DNA of 64,000 nucleotides, from NCBI RefSeq assembly GCF_019097595.1, contig NC_080719.1, positions 12,946,501 to 13,010,500 on the forward strand, in the 5' to 3' direction. A program made the position numbers and the translations under genes. The stretch is from Hemibagrus wyckioides. Taxonomy: Eukaryota; Chordata; Actinopteri; Siluriformes; Bagridae. Shown here piece by piece: positions 11,801-26,083 of this stretch. The notes beneath the pieces were generated by a model, which was not told the DNA's origin, did no database searches, and was given only the letters and a program-made list of their open reading frames with translations. Each line of letters begins with the position of its first letter. The first letter of the stretch is position 1.

Positions 11801-14724
11801 CCTTCAGGCCATGCACCTGGTGTACCGCGCTCTGGAGAAGGAGCCTGTTCCCTCCGTTCTGCCTTCATCCCTCATCCCTCCATCCAAACGTAAGAAGTCT
11901 GTGGGCTCCTTATCCAGCATGGCCCCCGTGCTGCCAGGAAGCCCGCCTCCTCCTAAAGACAGCCTGCGATCCACACCATCACACGGCAGCATGAACTCAC
12001 TGAACAGTGCTGGGAGTTTGTCACCTAAACACACAATCAAATCCACACAGGTAAAACACACACACACACACGCACACACTCTTAAAGCCTTTGTTTTAGA
12101 CAAGATTTGTATCCGTGTTTCTCAAACCTAATATCTCTGAAGTCTTCAGGTTGCTGTTGTATTTGAACGTTTTCTTTACTATTTATCTGAAACAGAAAAA
12201 AAACCCTGTGTACCTGGCACTCTAACAGAAAATGTAGGAAACACTGTGTAAAGACGAAGCAGATGGCTCCACTAAAATGTGATTCCATTTCACACTCCAT
12301 TTCTTTTTTATTGATCATTTCTAAAGAAAAGGTGTGAATTATTAATGATGACATCCAGCTCAAGTGCTTTAGTTCAGGTGAAGCTCTGTTACAGTGTGTG
12401 GAGTGAACTGCTAAAAGCACTTTACATAATTTATAAGCTTCCTGTGATATTTTTCCATTTATTTGTCATTAGCACTCTGCGAACTGGGTGGTGCCAGCAG
12501 CAGACAGAGGACGCTATGATGACATCTTCCTCAAAACAGATGCCGACCTTGACGGCTTTGTCAGCGGCCATGAAGTTAAAGAGATCTTCATGCAGTCTGG
12601 CCTTCCGCAGAACATTCTGGCACATATATGGTGAGAACCACTGTACTGCTGCAGAAATGATACACGGCTAGTTCACTATCCAGGAAGTAATATGACATGA
12701 ATGCAATGCAGAGGGGGTCAGGGCAGGTGGACACTACAGTGAGCTGAAAGGGCATGAATAGGTGAGAGTTTAAGAGAGCTGAAGGGTCGTGGCCAGATGA
12801 GGGTTTCTGAGAGCTGAAGGGTCGTGGCCAGATGAGGGTTTCTGAGAGCTGAAGGGTCGTGGCCAGATGAGGGTTTCTGAGAGCTGAAGGGTCGTGGCCA
12901 GATGAGGGTTTTTGAGAGCTGAAGGGGCGTGGCCAGATGAGGGTTTTTGAGAGCTGAAGGGGCGTGGCCAGGTGAGGGTTTCTGAGAGCTGAAGGGGCGT
13001 GGCCAGGTGAGGGTTTTTGAGAGCTGAAGGGGCGTGGCCAGGTGAGGGTTTTTGAGAGCTGAAGGGGCGTGGCCAGGTGAGGGTTTTTGAGAGCTGAAGG
13101 GTCGTGGCCAGGTGAGGGTTTCTGAGAGCTGAAGGGGCGTGGCCAGGTGAGGGTTTCTTAGAGCTGAGGGGGTATGGACAGGCGAGTGTTTTAAAGAGCT
13201 GAAGGGGCGTGGCCTTGTGAGTATATTCAGTGTGTAACTTTCGGCCTGTTAACTGTCTAGGGCTTTGTCAGACACACGGCAGATTGGGAAGCTGACCCGA
13301 GAGCAGTTTGCTTTGGCCATGCACTTCATTCAGCTGAAAGTGAGCAAAGGATTGGATCCTCCACAGACACTGACCCCAGACATGATCCCTCCATCTGAGA
13401 GAGGAACCCCGGTGAGTAACTAAACCTTATTGCTTGTAAAATATTGCTTGTAGACATTTTTGAAGATTTTAACACCTAATGAAGGCTTTAAAAATTGGTT
13501 GCTGAGTCAGGAAGTAACTTGCACTATATTTTGCACCCCTGATGTAGACTGCTTAAGTAAAGGAAGTAGAGTTTAGTGTACTGACAATGTGTGTCTTTTC
13601 TTTCTCCGCAGAATATGTCAGGGTACATGACGCCCGTGGGTTCTGAGATGGTAGCCCTGACCGAAATGCGCAGAGTGAGTCCATGCTGTTGATTTGATAC
13701 ATGTATATAAATGTGTATGCTACTAAGAAGGTAGGATTAAAAAACCGAAGTTAATTAGAGAATGAAATTTAGACAATGTCTCGCAAATGCACTCAATCAG
13801 CTAAGACATGGTATAAATATAAATACATACATAAATCACATGCTTGCTTCAAGCACATTACATCTATTAATTTCCAAATACAGGAATTTGTAAAATGGAA
13901 TATTTAGACTCAAGTTACTTTGTGATAAAATTATATCTTCTGATAGTATTCTTTGACAGAAATGACAACAGATTTTAGCTGAAATTGCCTTCTCTTATGT
14001 TTTAGCTAAACTACCCTAGTTGCTCCAGTGCAAATCAAACCATATTATTGTACAAAAGAACCACAAACGTCTCTGGTCTGAAGTTGTCAAATAGATTAAA
14101 GTCACAGTTTTACCTCTAACTGTTTATCTCCATTCAAAAGTGTCAAACAGTTCCTTACTGAAAATGTTGTCAGTTCAACAATTATACATTTTATCCATCT
14201 GTATATTATCACTATAGAAACAATGACGTATTAACTGCTGTTATAAATGTATTTATAAATAAATCCCTATCAGAAAACAGAATTCAACAGCATTGTGCTT
14301 TAATGTGAGCAGAAAACATTCAGGTAGTGATTAATACTCTGGAGTGACTTTACTGTCCAGAAACTACTATGGTAGTCGTAGAGGTTTTTATAAAAAGCTA
14401 AACAGAAGGAGAATGCAGCTCATCAAACATTTTTCTGTTTCATATTTAATGCTGCTGATGTGTCATTCTTATATCAGACAATAATGTACAACTCATGGGT
14501 ATGTAAAAAATGTACTAAAAAAAAGGAATCGACAAATGCTTTTAGCAGCAGTGTTGTGTTGAAAAGCATTTGTGCTGTGAGTGGTGATGTGTGTTGTAGA
14601 AAACATGGAGGTGAACCCCAAGTCTATTCTCTTCTCCTGTCCTGGTGGTTCCATGTGTGGTGTTTTGCCCTCCTGCTTGTTAGGTGCTGTGGTGTTGCCT
14701 TCCTTTTGAAGGCTGTAAGACTTA

Positions 14725-14763
<39 letters not shown>

Positions 14764-17700
14764 CCCTCTGTAGGACAGCTCCAGTTCTGTGGGGTCTGGT
14801 GAATTTACTGGAATCAAGGAGCTGGATGATTTGAGTCAGGAGATTGCTCAGCTGCAGAGGTATGTTCCCGTTATGAGACTCATTAATGCTGTAGAATCGC
14901 CTGATCTGGCGAAGAGGATTGTTTGTTTATTATTTTCCTTGTAGCATATGTTATTTTTGGCAGAGTTCAAGTATTCAGTTCAAGTCACTCACACTCAGTG
15001 TTCGTTCAGAAACTTCTCTACTGCAGGGCTTCCCAGACTAACAGGTTGCTTGAGGGGTTGAGAGAACCATACATTCACCTCCTTTTGTTTCAGTCATTTA
15101 CTTTATAAATTAGAAATACCTTTGCTCAAGGGCCCAGCAGTGGCAGCTTAGTGGTCCTAGGATTTGAACTCAGTAGTCCAGCATCCCAAACACTTACCAC
15201 ATTCAAACAAGCCACATTTAAAAAATTTTTATTTATTTATTTAGCTTTCAACATGTTACGGAATAGTAAAAGACATATGCTGCCTATAACAGGAAGTATA
15301 CAAAAGCAAAAACATAAGATGACCAGAACAGAGCACCGTATCACAGATCAGAATGAACAATTGAATCAGTACATACTGGGGAGAATACATGAGCTGTCTA
15401 TACACCTCCAGGTACACTATATTATACCGAACCGCAGGATGTCACAGGTAGGGCCATTTATACAGTCAAAGTATGGTGTCTATATACGATTAAGAGCATC
15501 AATTGTAGAATGAATAATACAGGTCAAGGGTTCCAGAGGAATAATCTCTCTAATAACTGAGTGCCAGACTTTGATGGAGGCAAAGCTTATCTCTGATCCA
15601 TGACATCAGTACATTCTTTCTGGCAGCAAAAGCTAACAAGCTAAAAAGCCGTCTTTTACAGTGCCTTGCAAAAGAATTCATACTCCTTGAACTTTTCCAC
15701 ATTTCGTCACGTTACATCCTCAAACGTAAATGTATTTTATGAGATAGACCAACACAAAGTGGCACATACTTATGAAGTGGAAGGAAAATGATTAAATGAT
15801 TTTCATAATTTTTGGTTACAAAGAAATATCTGAAAAGTACATTTACGTTTGTAGTTGTCATGTGACAAAATGCGGAAAAGCTCAAGGGGTAAGAATACCT
15901 TTGCAAAGCACTGCAGATTTATTAGAGAGGCAGGGAAAACCCAGAAAAAGTGACAAAGCATCCAGCTCCAAAGCCAGTCAATGATTTTTGTTGAATTGAG
16001 CCACATTTAAATGAATGCTGCGTTCACATGCTGCTAGACTTACTGTAACCTGCAACCATTCCACATATGTAGGAATGAACCTGACGTTATCCACGTTTCA
16101 TTCTTTCTGACAACAAAGCATGTGTACATGACATACTCGTAATTACAACTTCTGAAGTGGGAAGTAGGATAATTCCAATAGCATATGAAGTCAGCGTATG
16201 AGTGTACAGGCTATTTTAGTTATTTTTCATTATTCTGACAGTGTCAACAATACAAATTGGATAATTTTTTCCTATCCTTCTACCTCCATTAATCTAATGT
16301 TGTATCTCAAATTACATACTTATGTGCTATTCTAGCTTGATATTGAGTTCTAACACTAACAGGGTTTTCCTTTTTCAGTTACTGCGACTGAATATTAAAA
16401 ACCTCTCAAGTCGTCTTCAAACCAAAGCTCTGTTTTGCGTACAGGTCATATTGATTTTCTAGACACGCTTTTGATTAAATGATGACAGAGTGTTTGATTT
16501 GAGACACAGCCCTTGACAGTGACATTGATGGTGGAAAGTTTTAAAGTAAAGAAGAGTTCATCAGTGCGTTTAACCTGGAATCCTGACAGACAGGAACGTT
16601 TCCGCTCGGAATCTAGTGCCATCTAGTGGATATCACTTTTTTTTAGTCCTCCACATATACATTAGATACACACACACATGCAGCATGCATCAAATATAAA
16701 TATGCTATGCACTGAGTCATATCCTATAACCCTGCTGTGGGTTTTTAATTAACACAACACCTCCTTTCTAAACATGATAAATCAATGCAAGGAAATATTT
16801 CATAGATTTTTATTCACTTGTGTTACACACACAGTCCTTGGTGTCTGGGATTAAAAAATGTAGGCTGGTCAAGGCTAGGGGTCACAGAAACTTCCTAATT
16901 TCCATCTGGAGTTGTTTGCCCAAAAAGTTTGGGAATCCCTGCACTGCGCTTGCAGCTGTTGGGTAATTATGTGTTGGTGGCTGTTCTTTTTTTTTTTTTG
17001 TCTGTGAATATTCCTTAATACAAAAGCCTCCTCGTGTCCTCTCCATCTCACTGTGGTGTTTAATGTATCCTCCTCAAGCTCACTGAGTTTCTGATGCACT
17101 ATAGATAAAATAAAGCTGTCGGTAAAAAGCACATGTTGGAGCTTAAGCATCAGATCAAGTGAACTGCGGATGAGTTGCTGCTCCCATCTGCCACATCTTT
17201 ACCTTTAATTTATGTTTCATGAAATCTTTTGTTCTCGTCACTCACTCTTCATGCTGCCACAGCACATTTGTTTTCACTCACTGGGACACGCTCAGGTAAA
17301 TCTCTTTCTCTCTCGCCTCTTTGGCTTTGAGTTTCTGTCACGCTGTGTGTTGATGGAGGAGACAGTTTTTGACCAATTTTTTTTAACCTCATCTTCAATT
17401 TAATCTTGTTGGTCTTCATCTCTTTGTGTTATCAGGGAGAAATACACACTGGAGCAAGACATCAGGGAGGCGGAGGAAGCCATCAGACACAAAACTACTG
17501 AGGTTCAGGTGAGGTGTCAGGTTGACATGTATGAAGCTGGTATGGCCTCTTAAAGTGTTTTATTAGGCAGCAAGTGAACATTTTGTCCTCAAAGTTGATG
17601 TGTTAGAAGCAGGAAAAATGGGCAAGCGTAAGGATTTGAGCGAGTTTGACAAGGGCCAAATTGTGATGGCTAGACGACTGGATCAGAGCATCTCCAACAC

Positions 17701-19334
17701 TGCAGCTCTTGTGGGGTGTTCCCGGTCTGCAGTGGTCAGGATCTATCAAAAGTGGTCCAAGGAAGGATAAGTGGTGAACCAGAGACAGGGTTATGGGCGG
17801 TCAAGGTTCATTGGTGCATGTGGGAAGAGAAGGCTGGCCCGTGTGATCCAGTCCAACAGTATATATTTAAAGTATACCACAAGGTTAAGGGATTTTGGTT
17901 CTGTTGTATGAAATGTTTATACAACAGTAAATTAACACAGTTGTTTTTAAAATGTAGCAGTTTCATTTATTTATTTTTTTAATAAAATTTGCTTCATTTG
18001 TGCCCATTTAAAGTAATACTGAACCACATTTTCAGCTAGCTTGTTACACTATATTAAATTTGGGATTGTTAATCTATTCTGAGGGCACTGCATTTGATTT
18101 ACTGTGGGTTCTGCTAAACAGGAAATGCAGAATGATCTGGACAGAGAGACATGCAGTCTGCAGGAGTTAGAGGCCCAGAAGCAGGACGCTCAAGATCGAC
18201 TGGATGAGATGGATCAGCAGAAGGCCAAGCTGGAGGACATGCTCAACGAAGTACGACAGAAGTGCCAGGAGGAGTCCCAAATGGTGAGTGCAACATGAAC
18301 CTGGCCATTGCCAGACCCCAGACCTGAGGTCATTGACATGAGTGCAAGATTTAAAAGAATAGCTCTTTCTGATTTGTGTGTGTGTGTGTCCAGATCTCGT
18401 CGCTCCAGAGTCAGATCCATTCTCAGGAGTCGGACCTGCTGAACCAGGAGGAGGAGCTGAGTCGGGCTAAAGCGGACCTGACCCGTCTACAGCAGGAGGA
18501 AAGCCAGCTGGAGCAGAGTCTGCAGGCTGGCAAGATCCAGCTTGAGACCATCATCAAGTCCCTGAAGGCCACGCAGGATGAAATCAATCAGGTAACAGAT
18601 GTGGAGCTTTTTTACTCCTCTGCATCATATGTTTCATAGTAGTAGTTCAGGGATTTCATCACAAAGATGTTTTACCAGTAAAATGCAAGTAACCGATTTA
18701 TTACAGATATACGTTGTAGTAAAAAGAAGCTGCCGAAAATTATTTATTTTATTTCCAGTTGTCAAAGAATTAATAAGAATTGACCAGTTTGTTGATTTTA
18801 GCTAATCTACGTTTTTACCTTGATTTGATTTATTATTTATGATTTATTACAACCTCTTGTGAGGTTGTTTGCCACAGTTAAAAATGTCAACATGTGAAGG
18901 TGTTGCATTGTATTACAGTCCACTAGAGGGCGATGTGTCCACACAGGCATTTTGTGGTGTTCATGCTAGAAAATAATATGTTGTGAAAGTGGAATAAAAT
19001 TGTTTCAAAGGTCTGTTTGTTGTCTGTATGTTATATGTGCCACTTATTTTTGTATTTTGTTTTTTGCTGTAGGCTCGCAGCAAGCTCTCTCAGATTCAGG
19101 ACAATCAGCACGAGATTAGCAAAAGCATTGAGCAGTATAGCAGCGCTCTGAATGGCACGCATGGAGGCAGCATGACTAACCTAGCTGACATGAGTGAGGG
19201 GTTCCCCGACAAGGAGAACGGGGGCTTTGGGGTCATGGTAAAACCTTCGTATTGTTTCTCATATTGTTTTTATGATGTTTAATATTACCAAAAAGATGTT
19301 GAATTAACTGTGTAGCTGTATGAATTTTATTTCT

Positions 19335-19371
<37 letters not shown>

Positions 19372-22300
19372 AGGATGACCCGTTTAAAGTGAAGACTAGT
19401 GTGTTCAGCACAAACTCTCAGGAGATGCACACAGACCCATTTCAGTCTGAAGACCCTTTCAAATCCGATCCTTTTAAAGGTACTGCTCATATTCTCTTTT
19501 CTCTTTTTCTCTCCTCTTTATCTCTCTGTCTCTGTCTCTCTCTCTCACTCTCACTCTCTCTCTCTTTCTCTTTCTGTGTCAACATTTGTTGATATAAACC
19601 CTTGTCCTTCACTGAGACACACATACACACAGTCTGTCTCAAATTGAAAGGTTGAAAGGTTTGTTGAAAGTTGAAAGGTTTGTCTCAGAGCTGAAATGAT
19701 TTTCGTTACTTGGATGCGAGAGATCATGTGGCTAGTGTTTGAGGTCTGGCTTGCACTGGCATATAAATTCTTCTCTTCTATTTTTTCTCTCCTCCTTTCT
19801 ATCTGTGTTCACTTTCTGTGCAGGTGATCCCTTCCAGAATGATCCTTTTGCCAAGCAGCCTCCCACAGCGACAGGTATCTGCTCTGTCCTAATGCTTGAT
19901 GGGAAACAGTTCTGGTCTTGCATTGAGATTTGCATGGATTGCAGCATCATGCTGGGTTGCAGTGGCACACTTCTCTCTTTCTCATATTCAGCTTTCAGTT
20001 CTCCAACTCTCATACTAAATAGAGGTCATTTGGAAAGTGTACATCAGGCTTGTTTTAAAGGTGTGGCATCATAATGAGGTTGTGTAAGAAATGGATGTGC
20101 ACACACTGTAGTTTACAGTTAAGCTCTGATGAGTGCCTAGTCTTTAACTGATGCACTTTTAGCGAGTTATACAGCTCGGGCTAACATTTAACTCCTTATT
20201 TAAATCTTTGGAGCCGTAGCCAAGGCTTCTATGCGTTGAGAATAAAGACTACATGAGACAGTATGGCGAGATCAGGTCATTTATATTTTAGCCGGTACGC
20301 TTGATGCATGTGATTTGCTGTCACATGATCTAGCATCAAGGGTATTCAAGGGCATATTTTTTTTTACGTGCATTCAAAAATGAGAACCCACCTAAACCAA
20401 ACTTGTGCAAAATTAAATAAAGCCAAAAATGTAATACAGCAAAAGGCGAATTTGCGTTGAATAAAGTATGATCTGTAATTCTGATGAGAAAATGAAGAAA
20501 ATATTTTTACAAGTAATAATAAAGCTTATTAAATATAGGCACATATAATAAGAACATAAAAATACATCTTATATCATCGGAAATTAAAAAAAAAAAGAAA
20601 CAAAATATTTGGCCAGCAATCAGAAATCAAATAAAATATTGGACATGCTACAAACAAATACAATATTATCAGAATATAACTATAATATTGGTATAAGTAA
20701 TCAAAGAAATAACTAGACTGTAGGACCTATAATCAAAATATTTATAAAAGACTAAAATATTAAATAAATTTAGTATATAAATAAAATAAAGTTAATAAAT
20801 GATTTTTTTTTCACTTTCTGATTGCAACAGTGAACATATTGTCTGATGTAATCAAAAATAGATGTCTGATGTTATCAAAAATAAACATTTTTATAGAATT
20901 TACATGGAATTTGTGGTACTGAACTTGTTGATACTGTATCTCTTTATGAAAACTTTCTTCTCGTTCCTCACGCAGATCCATTTGGCGGAGATCCATTTAA
21001 AGAGACAGACCCGTTCAAAACCATGTCAGAAGACTTTTTTAAGAGGCCGGCCAAGGCTGACCCCTTCACCAGCACGGACCCTTTCAGTAAAAGTGCTACA
21101 CTTCCGGTAAAGGTAATGACGCAGCCAGGGAAAGGCGTACAAAGACGGTGGGCGATACAGTCAAAAAATATAATCACAGTATTTTAGGGCCGTAAGATGT
21201 GCATCATGATGTATATTTCTGAGGTTTGGACTAGACTTGTGTGATATGTCTAGTTAATCGGCAATACTGGCATTATTTCTAGTACCTTTACTTCAGTTAT
21301 ATTAATAATTGAGCATCTGTTACTATTAACATTGAACGTGTGATTTTTAAAAATGGTATAATGAATGAGATTTTACTTCAAATGTTCTTTTGTCTTGTTA
21401 GTTTCGCATTTAGTATTAGCCAGTCTGTTAATATCATTTGTGACAGAAATTGACTGCGATTCAACTCGTCACTCTTCAGTAAACCATGGCTAATCTAGAT
21501 GCGCATAAAATTTAGAGGCGTGCCTTTTTTTGATGCACTTAGCGGTAGAAGATCTGAATACTGAAAACAAAAAGCAAGAAAAAGGAACTTAGCAGAAAGT
21601 AAATGGTGGACCTTGTGCAATTGTACAAACTTGTTATGCTCCAGCCTGGCATTTTTTGAATTCAAGCCAAAATGGTTGAACTCTCAGTCTGAGTAACACC
21701 ACCACTAAAATAGTTAGCATTATGGATCATTGGAATTGCCTAAACGTCCGACATCCAGATGTGTTTTTTTTTTATTTATTTATATATTTTTTTGTGCTAT
21801 TGCCTCTGACAAAAAGCAGTTCCCTATCTTTACCACATTCAACCCTTCATCATAGCTTTAGATCTTATTGATTTATTTATCTGTTTGTGGATGATGGTTA
21901 TTATGTCATTATGCTCGGTTCTAACACTATGCCAGTAAAAGAAAAAAGAAAAAAGCTCTAGGCTATAAACTGGTCCTTTTTTGAAACTAGCAGCTGATTT
22001 ATGTTGGAGATTCACAGGTTATGTGTAAATTAAGGCAATCTTTCACTCAGGGTGATTTGATCTGAATCAGCATCATAATGTTGCCATCTTTTTAAGTTAA
22101 GAATAATTGGCTCTTTATGTCAGGTATCAGTGTTGTAAACTCTCATTAATATGTTTTAAACGTTGACCGACCTTCATCGTACACTCTGGTCTGTGCTTTC
22201 CAAACACACCATGCTACAGAATATAAACAAAAATAGCATGTTAAAATTATATTGCTACATTATGTGGTTGCAATATTGTTTTGCTTGGAAAAAAGGCTTG

Positions 22301-24723
22301 TGATGTGAAACGATTCAATTATTATTTTTAAATCATTCTGGAAAATAAAAATGGAAAAGAACTCCTTTGGCTAAGCAGACTGAAGTAAAGATGATGTAAG
22401 ATCTATCTATGAGAGCTGTAACTGTTTGTGTCAGTAGCTGATTTAATTTATTCAAAAAATTGGCTTTTATATTTGTCATTCTAAGATATTTATTCGGATT
22501 TGAATGCTACTAAAATTTAATATGGAACGAAAGCCTTTTTATAGTTTATTAAAATTCATGCAATATTCTATAATAGCTACAGCACTTGGGTTAGTTTCCC
22601 AGGAGTAAGTAAAATCTTTATCATTGCAACCGGTGTGTAAAAATGTAATAATATTTTTTTTAATCAGATACAAATGACCAATACTTGAATAGTGTATTAT
22701 GATGATTTTTGTGTAACTGTGTTTTAAAATATTCCTTCATTCTTTGTTAATTAACGGTAACGAACCCTTATGAATCAAAATCGAACATGTGGAAGGCTGA
22801 GGGTTAGAACCCTGTTAGTCATCATCACTGGATGGTTAAACCAGTAATGACATGAACAGGCTCGTACTCAACCCTGTCCTCCCTCGAAAACTCGTTTTAT
22901 TTTAGAGCCATGAAACAAACAGAAAATAGTCTTCGAATAGAAAACCGACCCCTCGCACATTTGCTGTAGTGTATTTTGAAATTTTCACTTCAGTGTGTGT
23001 CAAAAACACCAGAAACCAGAAGAACATATTTCCTCATGCAATCAATTGCCTCATAAATATGATGACTTTGTCACGGACAGTATTGTCCGTGCAACACTCT
23101 CCTCTTTGCAAATTAATATCTTTTTTCACAGTCAGTTGCTCAGTATCCGCTTCTGTTCACAGCTCTGACAGAGTTTACAGTATAGTTTCGAAAGCAAGAA
23201 TTATGACCGTTCGATGGTGAAAAAACGAAGAATGTACATTCTTTCTTTAGGTCTGGCTCACTGAACTGGCTGAGGAGAAAGAGGACTCGGAAAGCAGGCA
23301 CGAGAGAGTGTGGATCTGTTTGTTTTTTGTTTAAGCTCAGCATGGAAACTTCTCAACATAAATAAACTATAACTGAAACGAAATTGACACACTCGCCCCC
23401 TTCCCAGCTCTGTAAGACCCCCATCTGAAGTGCTTCACAAACCCAGCACATAAAAAGTGCATTGTTCATCACACACAAGTGTACACACTTTTACCCCTCT
23501 GCTTCTCCAAGGCTCTTCATGAATAACCGGTGGCACTCGATAAAGCCCCCACTGTCACAACTGTTTTCTTAATGTTGCTTAAAGAATGAAATAGCATGGT
23601 GAAAATTATTATTACAGAAAAGAAGACATTGAAGATAAGTGTTGAAACATGTGCCTTCCGCTACAAAAAAAATGTTTTCATGCATTACAATTTAAAGTCT
23701 TAAAGTCTTTGTTATTTACGTGATTTTTTTCAGAATCTTTATTACCTCTAATACGAACAGGACTGCGTAACTCCACATGCACTCGTGTTCATTTTAAATA
23801 CAGAGTATGCTAATACACGCAGATTGTTTTAGCCATTAGCCTAGAGCCACACCACCTGACACATGCTAAGATTTTGTGTTGTAAAATTATGTTAGTTTTA
23901 TTATTACTCTGTGTTTGGGATTTCTATGCATCTATACACTACATCTTGCAGTGTGTGCAGTATAAAAGTACATGAGTGCTTGGCCAATAATTTTTTTTTT
24001 CCCCCTCCTCTGTTTTATCTTTCTAGTCTCACCACTTCTCGAGCAATGACCCTTTCGCCTCCACCAGCCCCAAACACAAAGGCTCAGGTACAGCACATCT
24101 GCTGAGTCATCTCACACCCTACCACACTGACAGAACCGTTGTTCAAATGAAAGCTGCCATTAGATAACATGTAACAGTTCTAGCATGTTTAGTACATCCT
24201 GGCTCTTCTCGAAAAGTCTTTAAAGTTAAAAAAAATAAAATAAAATAAAAGTGAGTGGTTTCACACATATTGGCCCAGAGTCAAATATGGTCCCCCTGTG
24301 ACAGGCCTCTGAAAAGCTGTGAAGCAAGAAGATGCTGTGAAATGAGTTCCCATGCGTAGCATCCTGACTGCTTGCTCGCAAGTCTTCTGCCAGTTTTAAA
24401 AAGGATGTGACATTCCTCTGCTGTTTCAGTAAACATCTTCTGTTACATGTTTTTTTTACAGCGATGCCAGGAAGTGCTTGGCTGTGTGTTTTATTTGCAG
24501 TGGTTAGAAGAAAAAAAATAATAATGCAAAGAGCATGGGTATAAGCAAGAGAAGAATGTGACTTGAATGTTTAAAGGTAGACACAGAAATGTAACAGTGA
24601 GATTCTCCATAAAATCTTTTTTCTCTTTTTTTCTAGTGAGAATGTCAGGCTGCAATAGTAGACGTTTTATTAGATCTATAGCTCTTATACACACATGCAT
24701 GTCTGGGTGTGTGTTTAAAATAA

Positions 24724-24768
<45 letters not shown>

Positions 24769-26046
24769 TCTGTTGCAGACCCCTTTGGGACTCTGGACCC
24801 TTTTGGCAGCAGCTCATTTGGCAGCAACAGTGGCTTTGCTGATTTCAGCCAGATGTCAAAGGTATGGTCAAAGATGCAGCTCTGACAGTAGTGCAAGCTC
24901 CTAATCACAGGTTTATATTAAAACACCTCTTCTAACAAGTCTCTGATAACTGTTTTCAGTCCCTCTCAAAAGTGACACCTGTGCAAAATGGTTTTTACCT
25001 TTGGTTGACGTGTGACTGAACGTCGTCTAGATGTGTCAGCCTGACCTCTTGTGCTTGTCTGTCATTCATACAGCAAAGCTTCACCGATGACCCCTTCAAC
25101 CAAAACCAGGACACTCCAGCTCTCCCGCCCAAGAAGACCATACCGCCTCGGCCCAAGCCTCCCAGCGGTAGGTTTCTGAGTTGGTGGTGAACACCAGGTC
25201 TAATGTCACGTGGTGCTTTCTGTAGGGTACGCTATTTATTCTCAGGTCTTCATGTGTTTCTCTTGTGACTTTCTCAACAGCAAACCTGCCCACATGTTTC
25301 ACACTCAGTTTCACAGTTTATCAAGATGGAGATTAATCACAGTGATGTGTGCAGCTCTTTTTTCTTTTCTTCCCTGAGGTAAACAGGAACTGAAGGTTTA
25401 GAATAGATTCGTATTTGGGTTTTTTTTTTTTTCCCCCCCCTTCTTTCAGTCACATTGCTCAATTTCTTACAAAATATTGAAACAACATTTTCTAGAAATC
25501 TAAGAGAAATCATGACAATTTTTTTAAAAATGAAAAACTGCATGTGACTCTCTTAAGGAGGGTGTTTTTTTTTCCCTTCTTCTTAATTTCATCTCTCGGT
25601 AATTAATTCGTCTCTTTCGTTTAGGGATGATGTTTGAATGCATAGGAGCGCCTCGTTTTAGCATACATGCACTTATGAGTTGCTCAAAATTACATCAACA
25701 CTCAAAATTACATTGAAAGATTTGTCCCACCCACCCCCCAAAAAAAAAACAACCCTACTCAACCCCGCCTAGTCTCACAGTAGTTTCACTCAATTCAGTT
25801 CGATTTTCTTTTTACTTGGAAGATGCAGCCTCACTTTCTGCCATGGTAAACCTAACATTAAACACATCTGTAGTGAACAGATCAGTGTATTCATCAGAGA
25901 TGCTACTGAAATATTTCAGCCAAGAAAAATGTGAAATATCAAATCGAACACCTTTTATATGATAAGATGCATTCATGGAGGTCAAACCCAATGGAATATG
26001 TGATGTGGGTGTGTTCTTTTTCTTAGAATAAATAATGTAAACGTTT

Positions 26047-26083
<37 letters not shown>

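Noticed and set aside
24491..24908. Open frames with runs of alternating Ile-Tyr
   Set aside because: They translate the (TA)n tract before eps15l1 exon 22.
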